A stretch of DNA of 41,171 bases from Anaerolinea thermophila (GCA_020722345.1 DYKZ01000003.1:1-41171), one strand, 5' to 3'. Counted from the stretch's first letter, positions 1-9,701 are shown. A program made the numbers and translations. The notes: generated by a model not told the origin, from the sequence alone.

Positions 1-1
1 C

Positions 2-154
2 GTGGCCGCACCGATGGCGTTCTTCCCGTTCAGCGGCGCGAAGGAAAGTTTCTTTGGCGACATGCACGGTCAGAGCATGGACGCGGTGGAGTTCTTTACG
101 CAGAAGAAGGTCGTCATCGAGCGCTGGCCGAAGGAATGGTCGCGCAAGTTCTAG
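2..154 (+). CDS. mmsA: C-terminus of CoA-acylating methylmalonate-semialdehyde dehydrogenase-like aldehyde dehydrogenase (5' truncated by window edge)
   Basis: Open frame from base 2: [50 protein letters not shown], matching the FPFSGxKxSFFGDxHxxGxxxVxFFTxxKxVxxRW tail of MMSDH. Confidence 0.75.
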   Translation: MAAPMAFFPFSGAKESFFGDMHGQSMDAVEFFTQKKVVIERWPKEWSRKF

Positions 155-175
155 CAAATCGGCAATCTCCAACAG

Positions 176-207
176 CCCGGCGAACTGTCTCGCCGGGTTT
201 CTTTTTG
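176..207 (+). terminator. Rho-independent terminator after mmsA-like CDS
   Basis: CCCGGCGA-ACTGTC-TCGCCGGG hairpin followed by TTTCTTTTT. Confidence 0.75.
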
Positions 208-308
208 GTATCACACCCAAGACATGATAATTGTCACTTGTAATTTGTTAGAAAACAATTAAATTAACGCATAGTATTAACCGAAAGATACAAAAAAGAA
301 CTCTAGAT

Positions 309-785
309 ATGTACGAAATCGACAATACAGACTTGCAAATCCTTGACCTTCTGATGGAAGATGGCCGCATGTCTGCGGCCAAAATTGCCCGTCGCGTGGG
401 AGATATTTCGGAGCGGGTTGTCCGCTATCGCATCGAGCGCATGGTCAAGGAGGGGTTGATTAAGGTCAGTGCCATCGCCAATCCAAGAAAATTCGGGTAT
501 ACGATCGTGGCGGATGTTGTCATCGAGGTAGAGCCGGCGCACATCCAGGATGTTGCTGAGAGGTTGATGCAGCACGACTGCGTAAGTTATGTGGCGTGTT
601 CTATCGGGGAGCGCGATGTTTCGGCGCAGGTGGTGGGTCGTAATACAGAAGAAGTGTATCGCTTTTCCACTGAAGTGATCGGCAAGATGGCAGGCGTCCG
701 GAAAACGACTACCTCCATCGTGCCGATTGTGATGAAGGACGTTTACCAGTGGCGCATCCCGCGCAGGGATGCAGGAACAGGATGA
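309..785 (+). CDS. Lrp/AsnC-family transcriptional regulator
   Basis: IDNTDLQILDLLMEDGRMSAAKIARRVGDISERVVRYRIERMVKEGLI HTH followed by an AsnC/RAM-like ligand domain. Confidence 0.9.
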   Translation: MYEIDNTDLQILDLLMEDGRMSAAKIARRVGDISERVVRYRIERMVKEGLIKVSAIANPRKFGYTIVADVVIEVEPAHIQDVAERLMQHDCVSYVACSIGERDVSAQVVGRNTEEVYRFSTEVIGKMAGVRKTTTSIVPIVMKDVYQWRIPRRDAGTG

Positions 786-868
786 CGGTCCGTGAGCGTG
801 CGCTGGCCATGGAAAAGGCCAGGAAATCCTATCAATTACCTTAATCCAAATTTTCAAGCCGAGGAGAA

Positions 869-2227
869 ATGCCTACAGATTTAAAACATGCACTCGAATA
901 TTCAGAGAAATGGCTCGGAATTATCAAGCAGGAGCGCGTCCCGGAAGATGTCGGCAAATGGATTATCGAGGAGTCGAAGTACAACTTTGCCGAACACTTC
1001 AACAAAGGCTGGCTCGAATACCGCAAGTCGGTGACCGAGGCTGGGCAGTGGGCAGCCACCGAGTGGACCGGCCGCGGCGCCATCTTCGAGGATGTCCTGG
1101 GCCGCAAGTACATTGATTTCCTTGGCGGCTATGGCATGATGGATCACGGCTGGAGTCACCCGGACGTGGTGGAGGCAGTGGCGGCGCAATTGAAACGCAC
1201 CCCTATGCCCAGCCAGGAGTTGATTGATCCGTTGCGCGGCGTTCTGGCGCGCCTGATTGCCGACATCGCCCCGGGCAACATCAAGTACTCGTTCTTTGTC
1301 GCCAGCGGCACCGAGGCTATCGAGGGCGCCATCAAACTGGCGAAGATGTACACCAAGAAGCCGGCCTTCATTGTTGGCGTCAAGGCCTTTCACGGCAAGA
1401 CGATGGGCTCGCTCTCAATGGTGGGCAAGGCCGATTACCGCCAGCCGCTTGGCGTGCTCTACGGCGGGCCGGTTTATCACGTTCCTTTTGGGGATGCTGA
1501 TGCCGTCGAGCGCCAATTGGATATCTGTGACAAGGTTGGCATTGGCGTGGCGGGCGTGCTCTTTGAGCCAATCCAGGGCGAGGCGGGTGGCATTGTTCCG
1601 CCGGACGACTTCTGGCCGCGCATTCGCGAGGCGACGAAGAAATACGGCGCCCTGCTCATTGCAGACGAAGTCCAAACCGGTCTTGGCCGGACCGGGAAAC
1701 TGTGGGGCGTGGACCACTGGGGCGTGGAGCCCGACATCATCGCCGTGGCCAAGTCGCTGGGCGGCGGCGTGATGCCGATCGGCACTTTCTGTTCCACCGA
1801 AGAGATCTGGCAGTGCATGATGTACCCGAACCCGTTCATCCATACCACCACCACGGGCGGTGGCGCGTTGGCTTGCTCGGCAGCCATTGCTGCCATCCAC
1901 GTGACCCTGCGCGAAAAACTTTGGGAAGTGGCGGCGGAAAAGGGCGAGTACATCCTGTCGAAGATCAAGGCGCTGGCGGAGAAGTACCCGCAAGTTTATA
2001 AGAGCGTGACCGGAAAAGGCTTGCTCATCGGAATGCACTTCCAAACTCCGGAGATTGGCTATAAAGTTGCGGCAGGCTTGTTCAAACGCGGTGTGCTGGT
2101 GGCCGGGACGCTCATCAGCGCGCAGACGGTTCGCATAGAACCGCCTCTCATTATAAGCAACGAACAGATTGATTCTGCGTTGGATCGGTTGGAAGATACC
2201 TTAAAAACCGTAAATAGGAGTCTGTAA
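869..2227 (+). CDS. patA: Class-III PLP aminotransferase, putrescine aminotransferase-like
   Basis: Close to remembered E. coli PatA/YgjG motifs: GFLEYRKSVT-like N-term, LGGxG, SQELxDPLR, KYSFF..SGTE, AFHGK, EPIQGEGG-like, DEVQTGxGRTGK, LGGGVMPIG, NPFxHTTTxGG, LVAGTL..A.T.RIEPPL. Confidence 0.85.
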   Translation: MPTDLKHALEYSEKWLGIIKQERVPEDVGKWIIEESKYNFAEHFNKGWLEYRKSVTEAGQWAATEWTGRGAIFEDVLGRKYIDFLGGYGMMDHGWSHPDVVEAVAAQLKRTPMPSQELIDPLRGVLARLIADIAPGNIKYSFFVASGTEAIEGAIKLAKMYTKKPAFIVGVKAFHGKTMGSLSMVGKADYRQPLGVLYGGPVYHVPFGDADAVERQLDICDKVGIGVAGVLFEPIQGEAGGIVPPDDFWPRIREATKKYGALLIADEVQTGLGRTGKLWGVDHWGVEPDIIAVAKSLGGGVMPIGTFCSTEEIWQCMMYPNPFIHTTTTGGGALACSAAIAAIHVTLREKLWEVAAEKGEYILSKIKALAEKYPQVYKSVTGKGLLIGMHFQTPEIGYKVAAGLFKRGVLVAGTLISAQTVRIEPPLIISNEQIDSALDRLEDTLKTVNRSL

Positions 2228-3363
2228 TGGACGAATTTGCTGTTGAGATGCGCGATGTGGTGAAAATTTTTCCGACGCCGGAAGGTGGCGAGGTGGCGGC
2301 TGTCAATCACGTAACATTGCAGATAAAACATGGAGAATTCTTCTCCATGCTGGGGCCTTCGGGTTGCGGAAAAACCACCTCGCTGCGCATGATGGCGGGT
2401 TTTGAATGGCCCACCGAGGGAGAAATCTTCATTGATGGCGCAGCAATGGGTCGCACCCCGCCTTATTTGCGCCCAATTAATACTGTCTTTCAAAGCTACG
2501 CTCTCTTTCAACATATGTCCGTTTTTCAGAATGTGGCTTTTGGCCTCGAAATGGAACATGTTCCGAAAAAAGAAATCGAACATCGCGTCGGGGCTGCCCT
2601 GGAGATGGTGAAATTGTCAGGAATGAGTCGCCGCAAGCCAAAACAGTTATCAGGAGGCCAACAGCAGCGCGTGGCCCTGGCGCGCGCTCTTATCAAGCGT
2701 CCCGCGGTACTATTACTAGATGAACCTCTTGGCGCGCTTGATTTGAAATTACGCAAAGAAATGCAACTGGAACTGAAAGCACTCCAGAAGGAAGTTGGTA
2801 TCACATTCGTCTATGTGACTCATGACCAGGAAGAGGCTCTGACAATGTCCGACCGGATTGCGGTAATGAGCCAGGGAAAGGTATTACAGATCGGTACTCC
2901 GGTTGAAATTTACGAACGCCCCAATTGTCGTTTTGTAGCCGATTTCATAGGTGAAACGAATTTCTTGAAAGGCAAAGTCAAAAAAATAGAAAGAGGTTTG
3001 CTCACGGTAGAATTGCCGGATTTCTCGCAAGAGATCAAAGGCATGGGGCATGAAAATCTTGCGGTTGGGCAGGATGTCTCTGTATCTATCCGCCCGGAAA
3101 AAATCCGTTTGGAAGATGATAATAATACTACTGCTGTTGAAGAAGATAAGGATAACATTTTACGTGGAAAAGTATTGGCAACGGCATATGTAGGCTCTGA
3201 TACTCGCATCATCGTTGATATTGGACATGATATTCATATGGTAGTTTGGGAACAGAACAACATCTCCACATTGGACCCACAAGCGTATTACGTTGCAGAT
3301 GATAAAGTGTTGGTTCACTTGCCGTTTGAAAACACCCTTGTGTTACCGGAAGGTGTCGCATGA
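2227..3363 (+). CDS. potA: Spermidine/putrescine ABC transporter ATP-binding protein
   Basis: Walker A GPSGCGKTT, signature LSGGQQQRVALARAL, Walker B VLLLDEPLGALD, C-terminal TOBE region; followed by two permeases and PotD-like SBP. Confidence 0.92.
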   Translation: MDEFAVEMRDVVKIFPTPEGGEVAAVNHVTLQIKHGEFFSMLGPSGCGKTTSLRMMAGFEWPTEGEIFIDGAAMGRTPPYLRPINTVFQSYALFQHMSVFQNVAFGLEMEHVPKKEIEHRVGAALEMVKLSGMSRRKPKQLSGGQQQRVALARALIKRPAVLLLDEPLGALDLKLRKEMQLELKALQKEVGITFVYVTHDQEEALTMSDRIAVMSQGKVLQIGTPVEIYERPNCRFVADFIGETNFLKGKVKKIERGLLTVELPDFSQEIKGMGHENLAVGQDVSVSIRPEKIRLEDDNNTTAVEEDKDNILRGKVLATAYVGSDTRIIVDIGHDIHMVVWEQNNISTLDPQAYYVADDKVLVHLPFENTLVLPEGVA

Positions 3364-4265
3364 GCACCGATAAACCCGAACTCAAGCGAAAGCATTCGTT
3401 GGCGCATATCCTGCGCGAGAATTCTGCCGTTCAGGGGATTGCTTTGATATCACCGACAGCCATATATATGCTGATATTCATCGTCCTGCCGATGATACTG
3501 GTCGCTGTGCTGAGTTTTATGTCTCGGGGAACTTATGGCAATGTGGTCTATGAGTTTAATTTCCAGAACTACGTTCGCCTTGTTGATCCACTATACTTTC
3601 GGATATTGCTCTATTCGCTCGGCGTAGGATTGGCCACGATGGTGTTTACTATTATGATTGGCTATCCTCTGGCTTACTTTATCGCCCGTTCACCGGCTCG
3701 GAAACGTTCATTTTATCTTTTCTTGATCTTATTGCCATTCTGGACCAATTTCATCATTCGGATTTACGCATGGATAATGATTTTGCGCACACAAGGATTA
3801 TTGAACACAGTCTTGCTCGACCTGGGCTTGATCCAAGATCCGCTGGAGATACTTTATACACCAACTGCGGTGTTAATCGGTATGGTGTATGAATTCCTGC
3901 CTTTCATGGTTCTCCCATTGTACACATCGTTGGAGAAGATCGAAAATGCTCAAATGGAGGCGGCCGCTGACTTAGGAGCCCGTCCTTGGAAGGTTTTCTT
4001 ACGAGTAACACTGCCTCTAAGTGTCCCCGGTATGATTGCCGGTTCGATCCTGGTATTCATCCCTGCCATGGGCATGTTTGTGGTTCCCGATTTAATGGGC
4101 GGAGCAAAGACAGTATTGGTAGGAAACGTCATTCGTAATCAGTTCTTGACTTCGCGCGATTGGCCTTTCGGAGCAGCGGCCTCGATGTTGTTGATGATTT
4201 TGACACTTGCCTTTACACTATATTACACCCGCAAGGCTGGCTTCGGGGAGGAGTTGTTGGTATGA
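3360..4265 (+). CDS. potB: Spermidine/putrescine ABC transporter permease PotB-type
   Basis: Multi-TM protein with EAAxDLGARPWKVFLRVTLPLSVPGMIAG motif; ATGA overlap with potA. Confidence 0.9.
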   Translation: MSTDKPELKRKHSLAHILRENSAVQGIALISPTAIYMLIFIVLPMILVAVLSFMSRGTYGNVVYEFNFQNYVRLVDPLYFRILLYSLGVGLATMVFTIMIGYPLAYFIARSPARKRSFYLFLILLPFWTNFIIRIYAWIMILRTQGLLNTVLLDLGLIQDPLEILYTPTAVLIGMVYEFLPFMVLPLYTSLEKIENAQMEAAADLGARPWKVFLRVTLPLSVPGMIAGSILVFIPAMGMFVVPDLMGGAKTVLVGNVIRNQFLTSRDWPFGAAASMLLMILTLAFTLYYTRKAGFGEELLV

Positions 4266-5041
4266 GCGAGAAAAAACCCGCCCTGTGGTTGCGCATCTTT
4301 TCATTCCTGGTTTATTTGTATTTCTACCTGCCCATCCTGATCTTGATCGTTTTCTCCTTTAACACGCAGAAACTCAATGTTCGTTGGGAGGGATTTACCC
4401 TGAAATGGTATGAGGTTTTATTTAATGACTCGAATGTCATGTTGGCAACGCGCAACACTTTAATAATAGCCTTTATTTCAACGCTCGTTGCAACAGTGAT
4501 TGGGACGATGGCGGCCCTGGCCCTGCAACGTTATCGCTTTCCAGGATATACCTTGATCGAATCGATACTATACATACCGGTCATAATTCCGGAAGTGGTC
4601 ATGGGTATCTCGTTGCTGGCTTTTTTTGCCCTGATAAAGTTTCAATTGGGATTGGTCACGATTACAATATCACATATTGCCTTCAATATTCCTTTTGTGA
4701 CATTGGTAGTCCGGGCACGATTGCACGGTTTCGACAAGTCTATTGAAGAGGCCTCAATGGATTTAGGCGCCAATGAACTCACCACTTTCTGGCGTGTAAC
4801 GCTGCCGACTATCATGCCGGGTGTATTGTCAGGCGCGATGCTGGCGTTTACACTCTCGCTGGACGATTATGTAATTACGTATTTTTCCGCCGGCCCGGGT
4901 GCGACAACTCTCCCGTTGCGTGTCTTCTCGATGGTCCGTTTTGCGGTGACGCCGGAAGTAAATGCCCTGTCCACATTATGGGTGTTGACCGTATTGGTAA
5001 TTCTATTGATAAGCCAGGTTGTGCAGAAACGCCAAACATAG
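4262..5041 (+). CDS. potC: Spermidine/putrescine ABC transporter permease PotC-type
   Basis: EEASMDLGANELTTFWRVTLPTIMPGVLSGAMLAFTLSLDDYVITYF motif; start set at 4262 (ATGA overlap with potB) rather than the ORF-track start 4160. Confidence 0.9.
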   Translation: MSEKKPALWLRIFSFLVYLYFYLPILILIVFSFNTQKLNVRWEGFTLKWYEVLFNDSNVMLATRNTLIIAFISTLVATVIGTMAALALQRYRFPGYTLIESILYIPVIIPEVVMGISLLAFFALIKFQLGLVTITISHIAFNIPFVTLVVRARLHGFDKSIEEASMDLGANELTTFWRVTLPTIMPGVLSGAMLAFTLSLDDYVITYFSAGPGATTLPLRVFSMVRFAVTPEVNALSTLWVLTVLVILLISQVVQKRQT

Positions 5042-5124
5042 GATTGGCCTTAACCGCCCGGCCGCAATTGTAGGCATATCGGGTGGAGGCAAAAAATAAA
5101 AAATATTGAAAAGGAGAAAAAATA

Positions 5125-6192
5125 ATGAACAAGTACAAATTGTTTGCCCTGGGTCTGACGCTGTCTATTCTGTTGGCAGCCTGCGGAGGCGGGGGTCCAG
5201 CCTCCGACAACGTGTTGAACCTGTATGCCTGGTCAGAGTATGTACCACAACAATTGTTGGACAACTTTACAGAGCAGACCGGCATCGAGGTCAACTACGA
5301 TACCTATTCGTCCAACGAAGAACTCATGGCGAAATTACAGGCCGGTGCATCGGGTTATGATGTGGTCATCCCCAGCGATTACACGGTGACGATCATGATC
5401 AACCAGGGGCTATTAGAGCCTCTCGACAAAACGCAGATTTCTAACTTTTCGAATATATTCGATACTCTAACAGGCCTTTCGTACGACCCCCAAAATGATT
5501 ACACAGTTCCCTGGCAGTGGGGCACCTCTTGCCTGGTTGTAGATACCGGTAAAGTCACAAGACCGATTACTAAATGGGCCGACTTGTGGGACCCCGAATT
5601 CGAGGGCAAGGTGGTGTTACTGGATGACGAGCGCGAAGTTCTTGGCATGGTTTTGAGCGTCTTGGGTTATGATAAAAACTCAACCGACCCCCAGCAACTG
5701 GAGGAGGCCAAGCAAAAATTGCTCGAACTCATGCCGAACGTCAAGTTATTCGACAGCGACAGTCCAAAGACCGCTCTCCTGGCGGGTGAAGTCTGGCTGG
5801 GACAAACCTGGAATGGCGAGGCCGCTCTGGCTCACATGGAAAATCCGGACATTCAATACATTATCCCGGAAGAGGGCTGTACCGTGTGGTATGACAATCT
5901 CGCCATTCCGAAGGATGCCCCGCATTACAATGCCGCGATGCAATTCATCAACTTCGTGCTGGACCCGCAAGAGAGCATCTTGATTACGTATGAGTTCCCA
6001 TATTCGAACCCAAACCGGGCCGCTTTGGAACTTCTGCAAACGGAAGACCCACAGGCCTATGACGCTTACATGAACTTCCCCGCGACCAACCCATCGGCTG
6101 ACGACATGTCACGGCTTAAGATGATCCAGGATGTCGGCGATGCGACCGCCCTGTGGGACCGGATTTGGACTGAAGTCAAAGGCGGCGAATAA
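5125..6192 (+). CDS. potD: Spermidine/putrescine-binding lipoprotein PotD-type
   Basis: Lipobox LLAAC; NVLNLYAWSEYVPQQLLDNFTEQTGIEVNYDTYSSNEELMAKL is typical of the PotD/PotF family; RBS aaaaggag upstream. Confidence 0.9.
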   Translation: MNKYKLFALGLTLSILLAACGGGGPASDNVLNLYAWSEYVPQQLLDNFTEQTGIEVNYDTYSSNEELMAKLQAGASGYDVVIPSDYTVTIMINQGLLEPLDKTQISNFSNIFDTLTGLSYDPQNDYTVPWQWGTSCLVVDTGKVTRPITKWADLWDPEFEGKVVLLDDEREVLGMVLSVLGYDKNSTDPQQLEEAKQKLLELMPNVKLFDSDSPKTALLAGEVWLGQTWNGEAALAHMENPDIQYIIPEEGCTVWYDNLAIPKDAPHYNAAMQFINFVLDPQESILITYEFPYSNPNRAALELLQTEDPQAYDAYMNFPATNPSADDMSRLKMIQDVGDATALWDRIWTEVKGGE

Positions 6193-6216
6193 AACTGCTT
6201 GTTTAGCCGCTAACAA

Positions 6217-6255
6217 TTCATGGTGAGGCGAGGTCTTGTCTTGCCTCACCATGAA
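6217..6255. other. Inverted repeat downstream of potD
   Basis: TTCATGGTGAGGC ... GCCTCACCATGAA, 13-bp perfect arms, no T-tract. Confidence 0.7.
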
Positions 6256-6401
6256 GTAGAAATTATCTACATTTGCTTCTTGCGTAGATCTCTGGATCTG
6301 TCGCTATTGGTGTCTTGGTTTGTGCGACGTTTCGATCCAGATAGTTTACGATGCCCTTTGATTATTACCGATCCAGGCAGGATCGCTCAAGGAGAACCTA
6401 A

Positions 6402-7610
6402 ATGAAAATATTGCTTGTTGGTGTTGGCGGGGTTGGGGAGGCCATTGCGGTAATTGCCAAAGACCGCCCATGGGTAGAGAAAATTGTCCTTTCAGACTAC
6501 AACCGCGGACGGATTAAAGAAGTTCAGGAACGACTCGGTGACCCGGAGCGGTTTCCAGCCGAATGGGTTGATGCCAATAAACAAGAACAAATTGAGGCGT
6601 TGGCTGCCAAATATAAGGTTGACCTCATCATGAATGCCTGCGACCCTCTCTATAATGTGCCCATCTTCGATGCGGCTTACAACGCCGGTTGCATGTACAT
6701 GGACATGGCAATGACCCTTTCCGCGCCTCACCCGGAGAAGCCGCATGAGAAATGTGGCGTGAAATTGGGTGATTACCAGTTCGAACGCGCCAAAGACTGG
6801 GAGAAGAAAGGACTGCTCGCTATCGTTGGCCTCGGCGTGGAGCCCGGCATGGCGGACGTGTTTGCCCGCTATGCACAGGATTACCTTTTCGATGAAATTG
6901 ACGAGATTGGCATCCGCGACGGCGCCAACATAGAGGTCAAAGGTTATGATTTCGCTCCGAATTTCTCTATCTGGACTACCATTGAAGAATGCCTAAATCC
7001 ACCGGTCATCTGGGAAAAGGACAAGGGCTGGTTTACTACTCCGCCGTTCTCCGAGCCGGAGGTGTTCGAATTCCCGGAAGGAATTGGCAAGATCGAGGTC
7101 GTGAACGTGGAACATGAAGAGGTGCTTCTCGTGCCGCGCTGGGTCAAATGCAAACGCGTCACTTTCAAATACGGCCTGGGAGATCAATTCATTGGTATCC
7201 TCAAAACCTTGCACATGTTGGGCCTGGATAATAAGGAACCGATCAAAGTCAAGGATGTGATGGTTGCTCCGCGCGACGTTGTGGCGGCCTGCCTGCCCGA
7301 CCCCGCCCACCTGGGCGACCGGATGTTTGGTAAAACCTGCGCCGGCACATGGGTAAAGGGCAAGAGGGACGGCCAGGAAAAGCAGGTCTATCTCTACCAG
7401 GTGGCCGATAACGAGGCGTGCATGAAGAAATTTGGCTGCCAGGCCGTGGTGGCGCAGACAGCTTTCAACGCCGTCATCGGCATGGACTTGCTCGAGCATG
7501 GCATCTGGAAGGGCGTTGGTGTGCTTGGCCCGGAAGCCTTCGATCCGGCTCCGTTCATGAACAAGATGGCCGAATACGGCTTCCCTTATGGTATTCGGGA
7601 GATCAAGTGA
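6402..7610 (+). CDS. Saccharopine dehydrogenase-like NAD(P)-binding protein
   Basis: N-terminal Rossmann motif MKILLVGVGGVGEAIA, length 402 aa, saccharopine DH/carboxynorspermidine synthase-type layout (VGLGVEPGMADVFARYA). Confidence 0.75.
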   Translation: MKILLVGVGGVGEAIAVIAKDRPWVEKIVLSDYNRGRIKEVQERLGDPERFPAEWVDANKQEQIEALAAKYKVDLIMNACDPLYNVPIFDAAYNAGCMYMDMAMTLSAPHPEKPHEKCGVKLGDYQFERAKDWEKKGLLAIVGLGVEPGMADVFARYAQDYLFDEIDEIGIRDGANIEVKGYDFAPNFSIWTTIEECLNPPVIWEKDKGWFTTPPFSEPEVFEFPEGIGKIEVVNVEHEEVLLVPRWVKCKRVTFKYGLGDQFIGILKTLHMLGLDNKEPIKVKDVMVAPRDVVAACLPDPAHLGDRMFGKTCAGTWVKGKRDGQEKQVYLYQVADNEACMKKFGCQAVVAQTAFNAVIGMDLLEHGIWKGVGVLGPEAFDPAPFMNKMAEYGFPYGIREIK

Positions 7611-7645
7611 ACATACTCTGACCGTTTCAGGAGAAGGAGGCTCTT

Positions 7646-9559
7646 ATGCCTTACGGTTACCACGGAAAAATCCTGCATGTTGACCTGACTACCGGCGAAA
7701 TAGAGGTCGAGACTCCGCCCGAATCATTCTATCGGACCTACATGGGCGGCTCGGCCATGGCGATGACTTACATCCTGCGCGAGGTCCCGAAAGGCGCCGA
7801 TCCGCTCGGACCGGCAAACCTGCTCACCGTTTTCCCCAGCGTGGTCACCGGGGCGAGCATTGCCGGGCAAAGCCGCATCAGCGTCAACGCCAAATCCCCG
7901 ATGAGCGGAGCGATTGGCGACTCGCAGGCGGGAGGTTTCTTCCCGGCCGAGCTCAAGTTCGCCGGGTACGACGGCGTGGTCTTCCGCGGCCAGTCGCCAA
8001 AGTGGGTCTACCTGACCATCCTCAACGGTGAAGCCCGGCTCCACGACGCCTCCCACCTGCTCGGCAAAGTCACCGGCGAAGTGGACGCCCTCCTCAAACA
8101 GGAAGTCGGCGATCCCAAGGCCGAGGTCATGCAGATCGGCCCGGCGGCCGAGAAAGGTGTCCGCTTCTCTGGCATCGTCAGCATGGCCAACCGCTTGAAC
8201 GGACGCACCGGGATGGGGCTGGTCATGGCAAGCAAAAGACTCAAGGCCATTGTCGTGCGCGGCAAGCAAAAACCGCAAGTGGCCGACCCCAAAGCCCTGG
8301 CTGCACTGAACAAGACTGGGACCCAATGGATTCCCACCAATCCCGATGTGGATGGCTTGGGGAAACTCGGTACGGCCAGCGTCGTCATGCCGCAAAACTC
8401 GTTTGGCACCCTGCCAACTCGCAACTACACCGAAGGCCAGTTCGAGCATGCCGAAGCCATCAGCGGCGAGAAGATGGCCGAAACCATCCTCAAAGAGCGC
8501 GATACCTGTTATGCCTGCACCGTCCGCTGCAAGCGCGTGGTGGAAATTACCGAAGGAAAATACAAGGTTGATCCGGTCTATGGCGGTGCAGAATATGAAA
8601 CCATCGCTACCTTCGGTTCCTATTGCGGCGTCGGCGACCTGGCGGCCATCTCGATGGCGCACCAAATCTGCGACATGTACGGCGTGGACACCATTTCATG
8701 CGGTGCGACGATTGCTTTTGCCATGGAGTGTTTCGAAAAGGGCATCATCACCAAAGAGGATACCGGCGGTATCGAACTACGTTTTGGCAACGCCGAGGCC
8801 ATGCTGGAGGTGTTGAACCAAATCGTGACGAAGAGCGGCAAACTTGGCCCGATCCTGGCTGAGGGTTCGGCGCGTGCCGCCCAGGTCTGGGGCAAGGGCG
8901 CCGACGAGTGCCTGATTACCGTGAAAAACGAGGAAGCCCCGGCGCACATGCCGCAGGCCAAACGATCCCTGGCGCTTATCTACGCGGTCAATCCCTTTGG
9001 CGCCGACCACCAGTCCAGCGAGCATGACTGGATGTACGAGCAGGGCATGGCCTCTGACCTCTACCTGGGGAGATTGGCCACCATGGGACTCACCAACCCG
9101 CCCGAACAGATGTCGCTGGGCGAGGAGAAGGTGAAGTTCGCGTATTTCGGACAGGCATTCTACAGCATGATGGATAGTCTGGATCTCTGCCAGTTCGTCT
9201 GGGGCCCAGCCTGGTGCCTGTTCGGCCCGGTCGAGACGGTCGGGATGGTCAAAGCCGTGACCGGTTGGAATGTAACCCTCGACGAACTCATTGCAGTTGG
9301 CATCCGCCGCATCAACCTGATGCGCACCTTCAACGCCCGCGAAGGGTTCACCCGTAAAGAGGATTCCCTGCCAGAGAAATTCTTCAAGCCGCTGGGCGGC
9401 ACTGGACCGACAGCCGGGATTGCCGTTGGCAGGGAAGAATTCGAGAACGCGCTTAACCTGTATTACCAATTACACGGCTGGACAGAAAACGGCGTCCCCA
9501 CGACGGCGGCGTTGGAAAGATCGGGCATCGAATGGGCGGCGGAATACCTGACTGCGTGA
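7646..9559 (+). CDS. Aldehyde:ferredoxin oxidoreductase family (tungsten-type) AOR1
   Basis: GRTGMGLVMASKRLKAIVVRG, Fe-S motif C-x2-C-x3-C (CYACTVRC), AQVWGKGADE, GADHQSSEHD, C-terminal SLDLCQF Cys; RBS aggagaaggagg. Confidence 0.9.
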   Translation: MPYGYHGKILHVDLTTGEIEVETPPESFYRTYMGGSAMAMTYILREVPKGADPLGPANLLTVFPSVVTGASIAGQSRISVNAKSPMSGAIGDSQAGGFFPAELKFAGYDGVVFRGQSPKWVYLTILNGEARLHDASHLLGKVTGEVDALLKQEVGDPKAEVMQIGPAAEKGVRFSGIVSMANRLNGRTGMGLVMASKRLKAIVVRGKQKPQVADPKALAALNKTGTQWIPTNPDVDGLGKLGTASVVMPQNSFGTLPTRNYTEGQFEHAEAISGEKMAETILKERDTCYACTVRCKRVVEITEGKYKVDPVYGGAEYETIATFGSYCGVGDLAAISMAHQICDMYGVDTISCGATIAFAMECFEKGIITKEDTGGIELRFGNAEAMLEVLNQIVTKSGKLGPILAEGSARAAQVWGKGADECLITVKNEEAPAHMPQAKRSLALIYAVNPFGADHQSSEHDWMYEQGMASDLYLGRLATMGLTNPPEQMSLGEEKVKFAYFGQAFYSMMDSLDLCQFVWGPAWCLFGPVETVGMVKAVTGWNVTLDELIAVGIRRINLMRTFNAREGFTRKEDSLPEKFFKPLGGTGPTAGIAVGREEFENALNLYYQLHGWTENGVPTTAALERSGIEWAAEYLTA

Positions 9560-9568
9560 CAAAATACA

Positions 9569-9592
9569 CGGGGAGGGGTCACCCCTCCCCGT
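9569..9592 (+). terminator. Strong intercistronic hairpin after AOR1 (no T-tract)
   Basis: ACGGGGAGGGG-TCA-CCCCTCCCCGT, 11-bp perfect stem. Confidence 0.5.
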
Positions 9593-9701
9593 AAACTTCC
9601 CTCGCTGAGCAGACTTGCAAGTGATTTGAAAACGGGCATTACAATGATCATGGGCGCATTGCTTGATCGTTTTCCTCTTTTTTATCAACAAAGGTGCATC
9701 T

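Noticed and set aside
7724-8665. 313-aa minus-strand ORF opposite AOR1
   Set aside because: Antisense shadow; AOR motifs and RBS support the plus strand.
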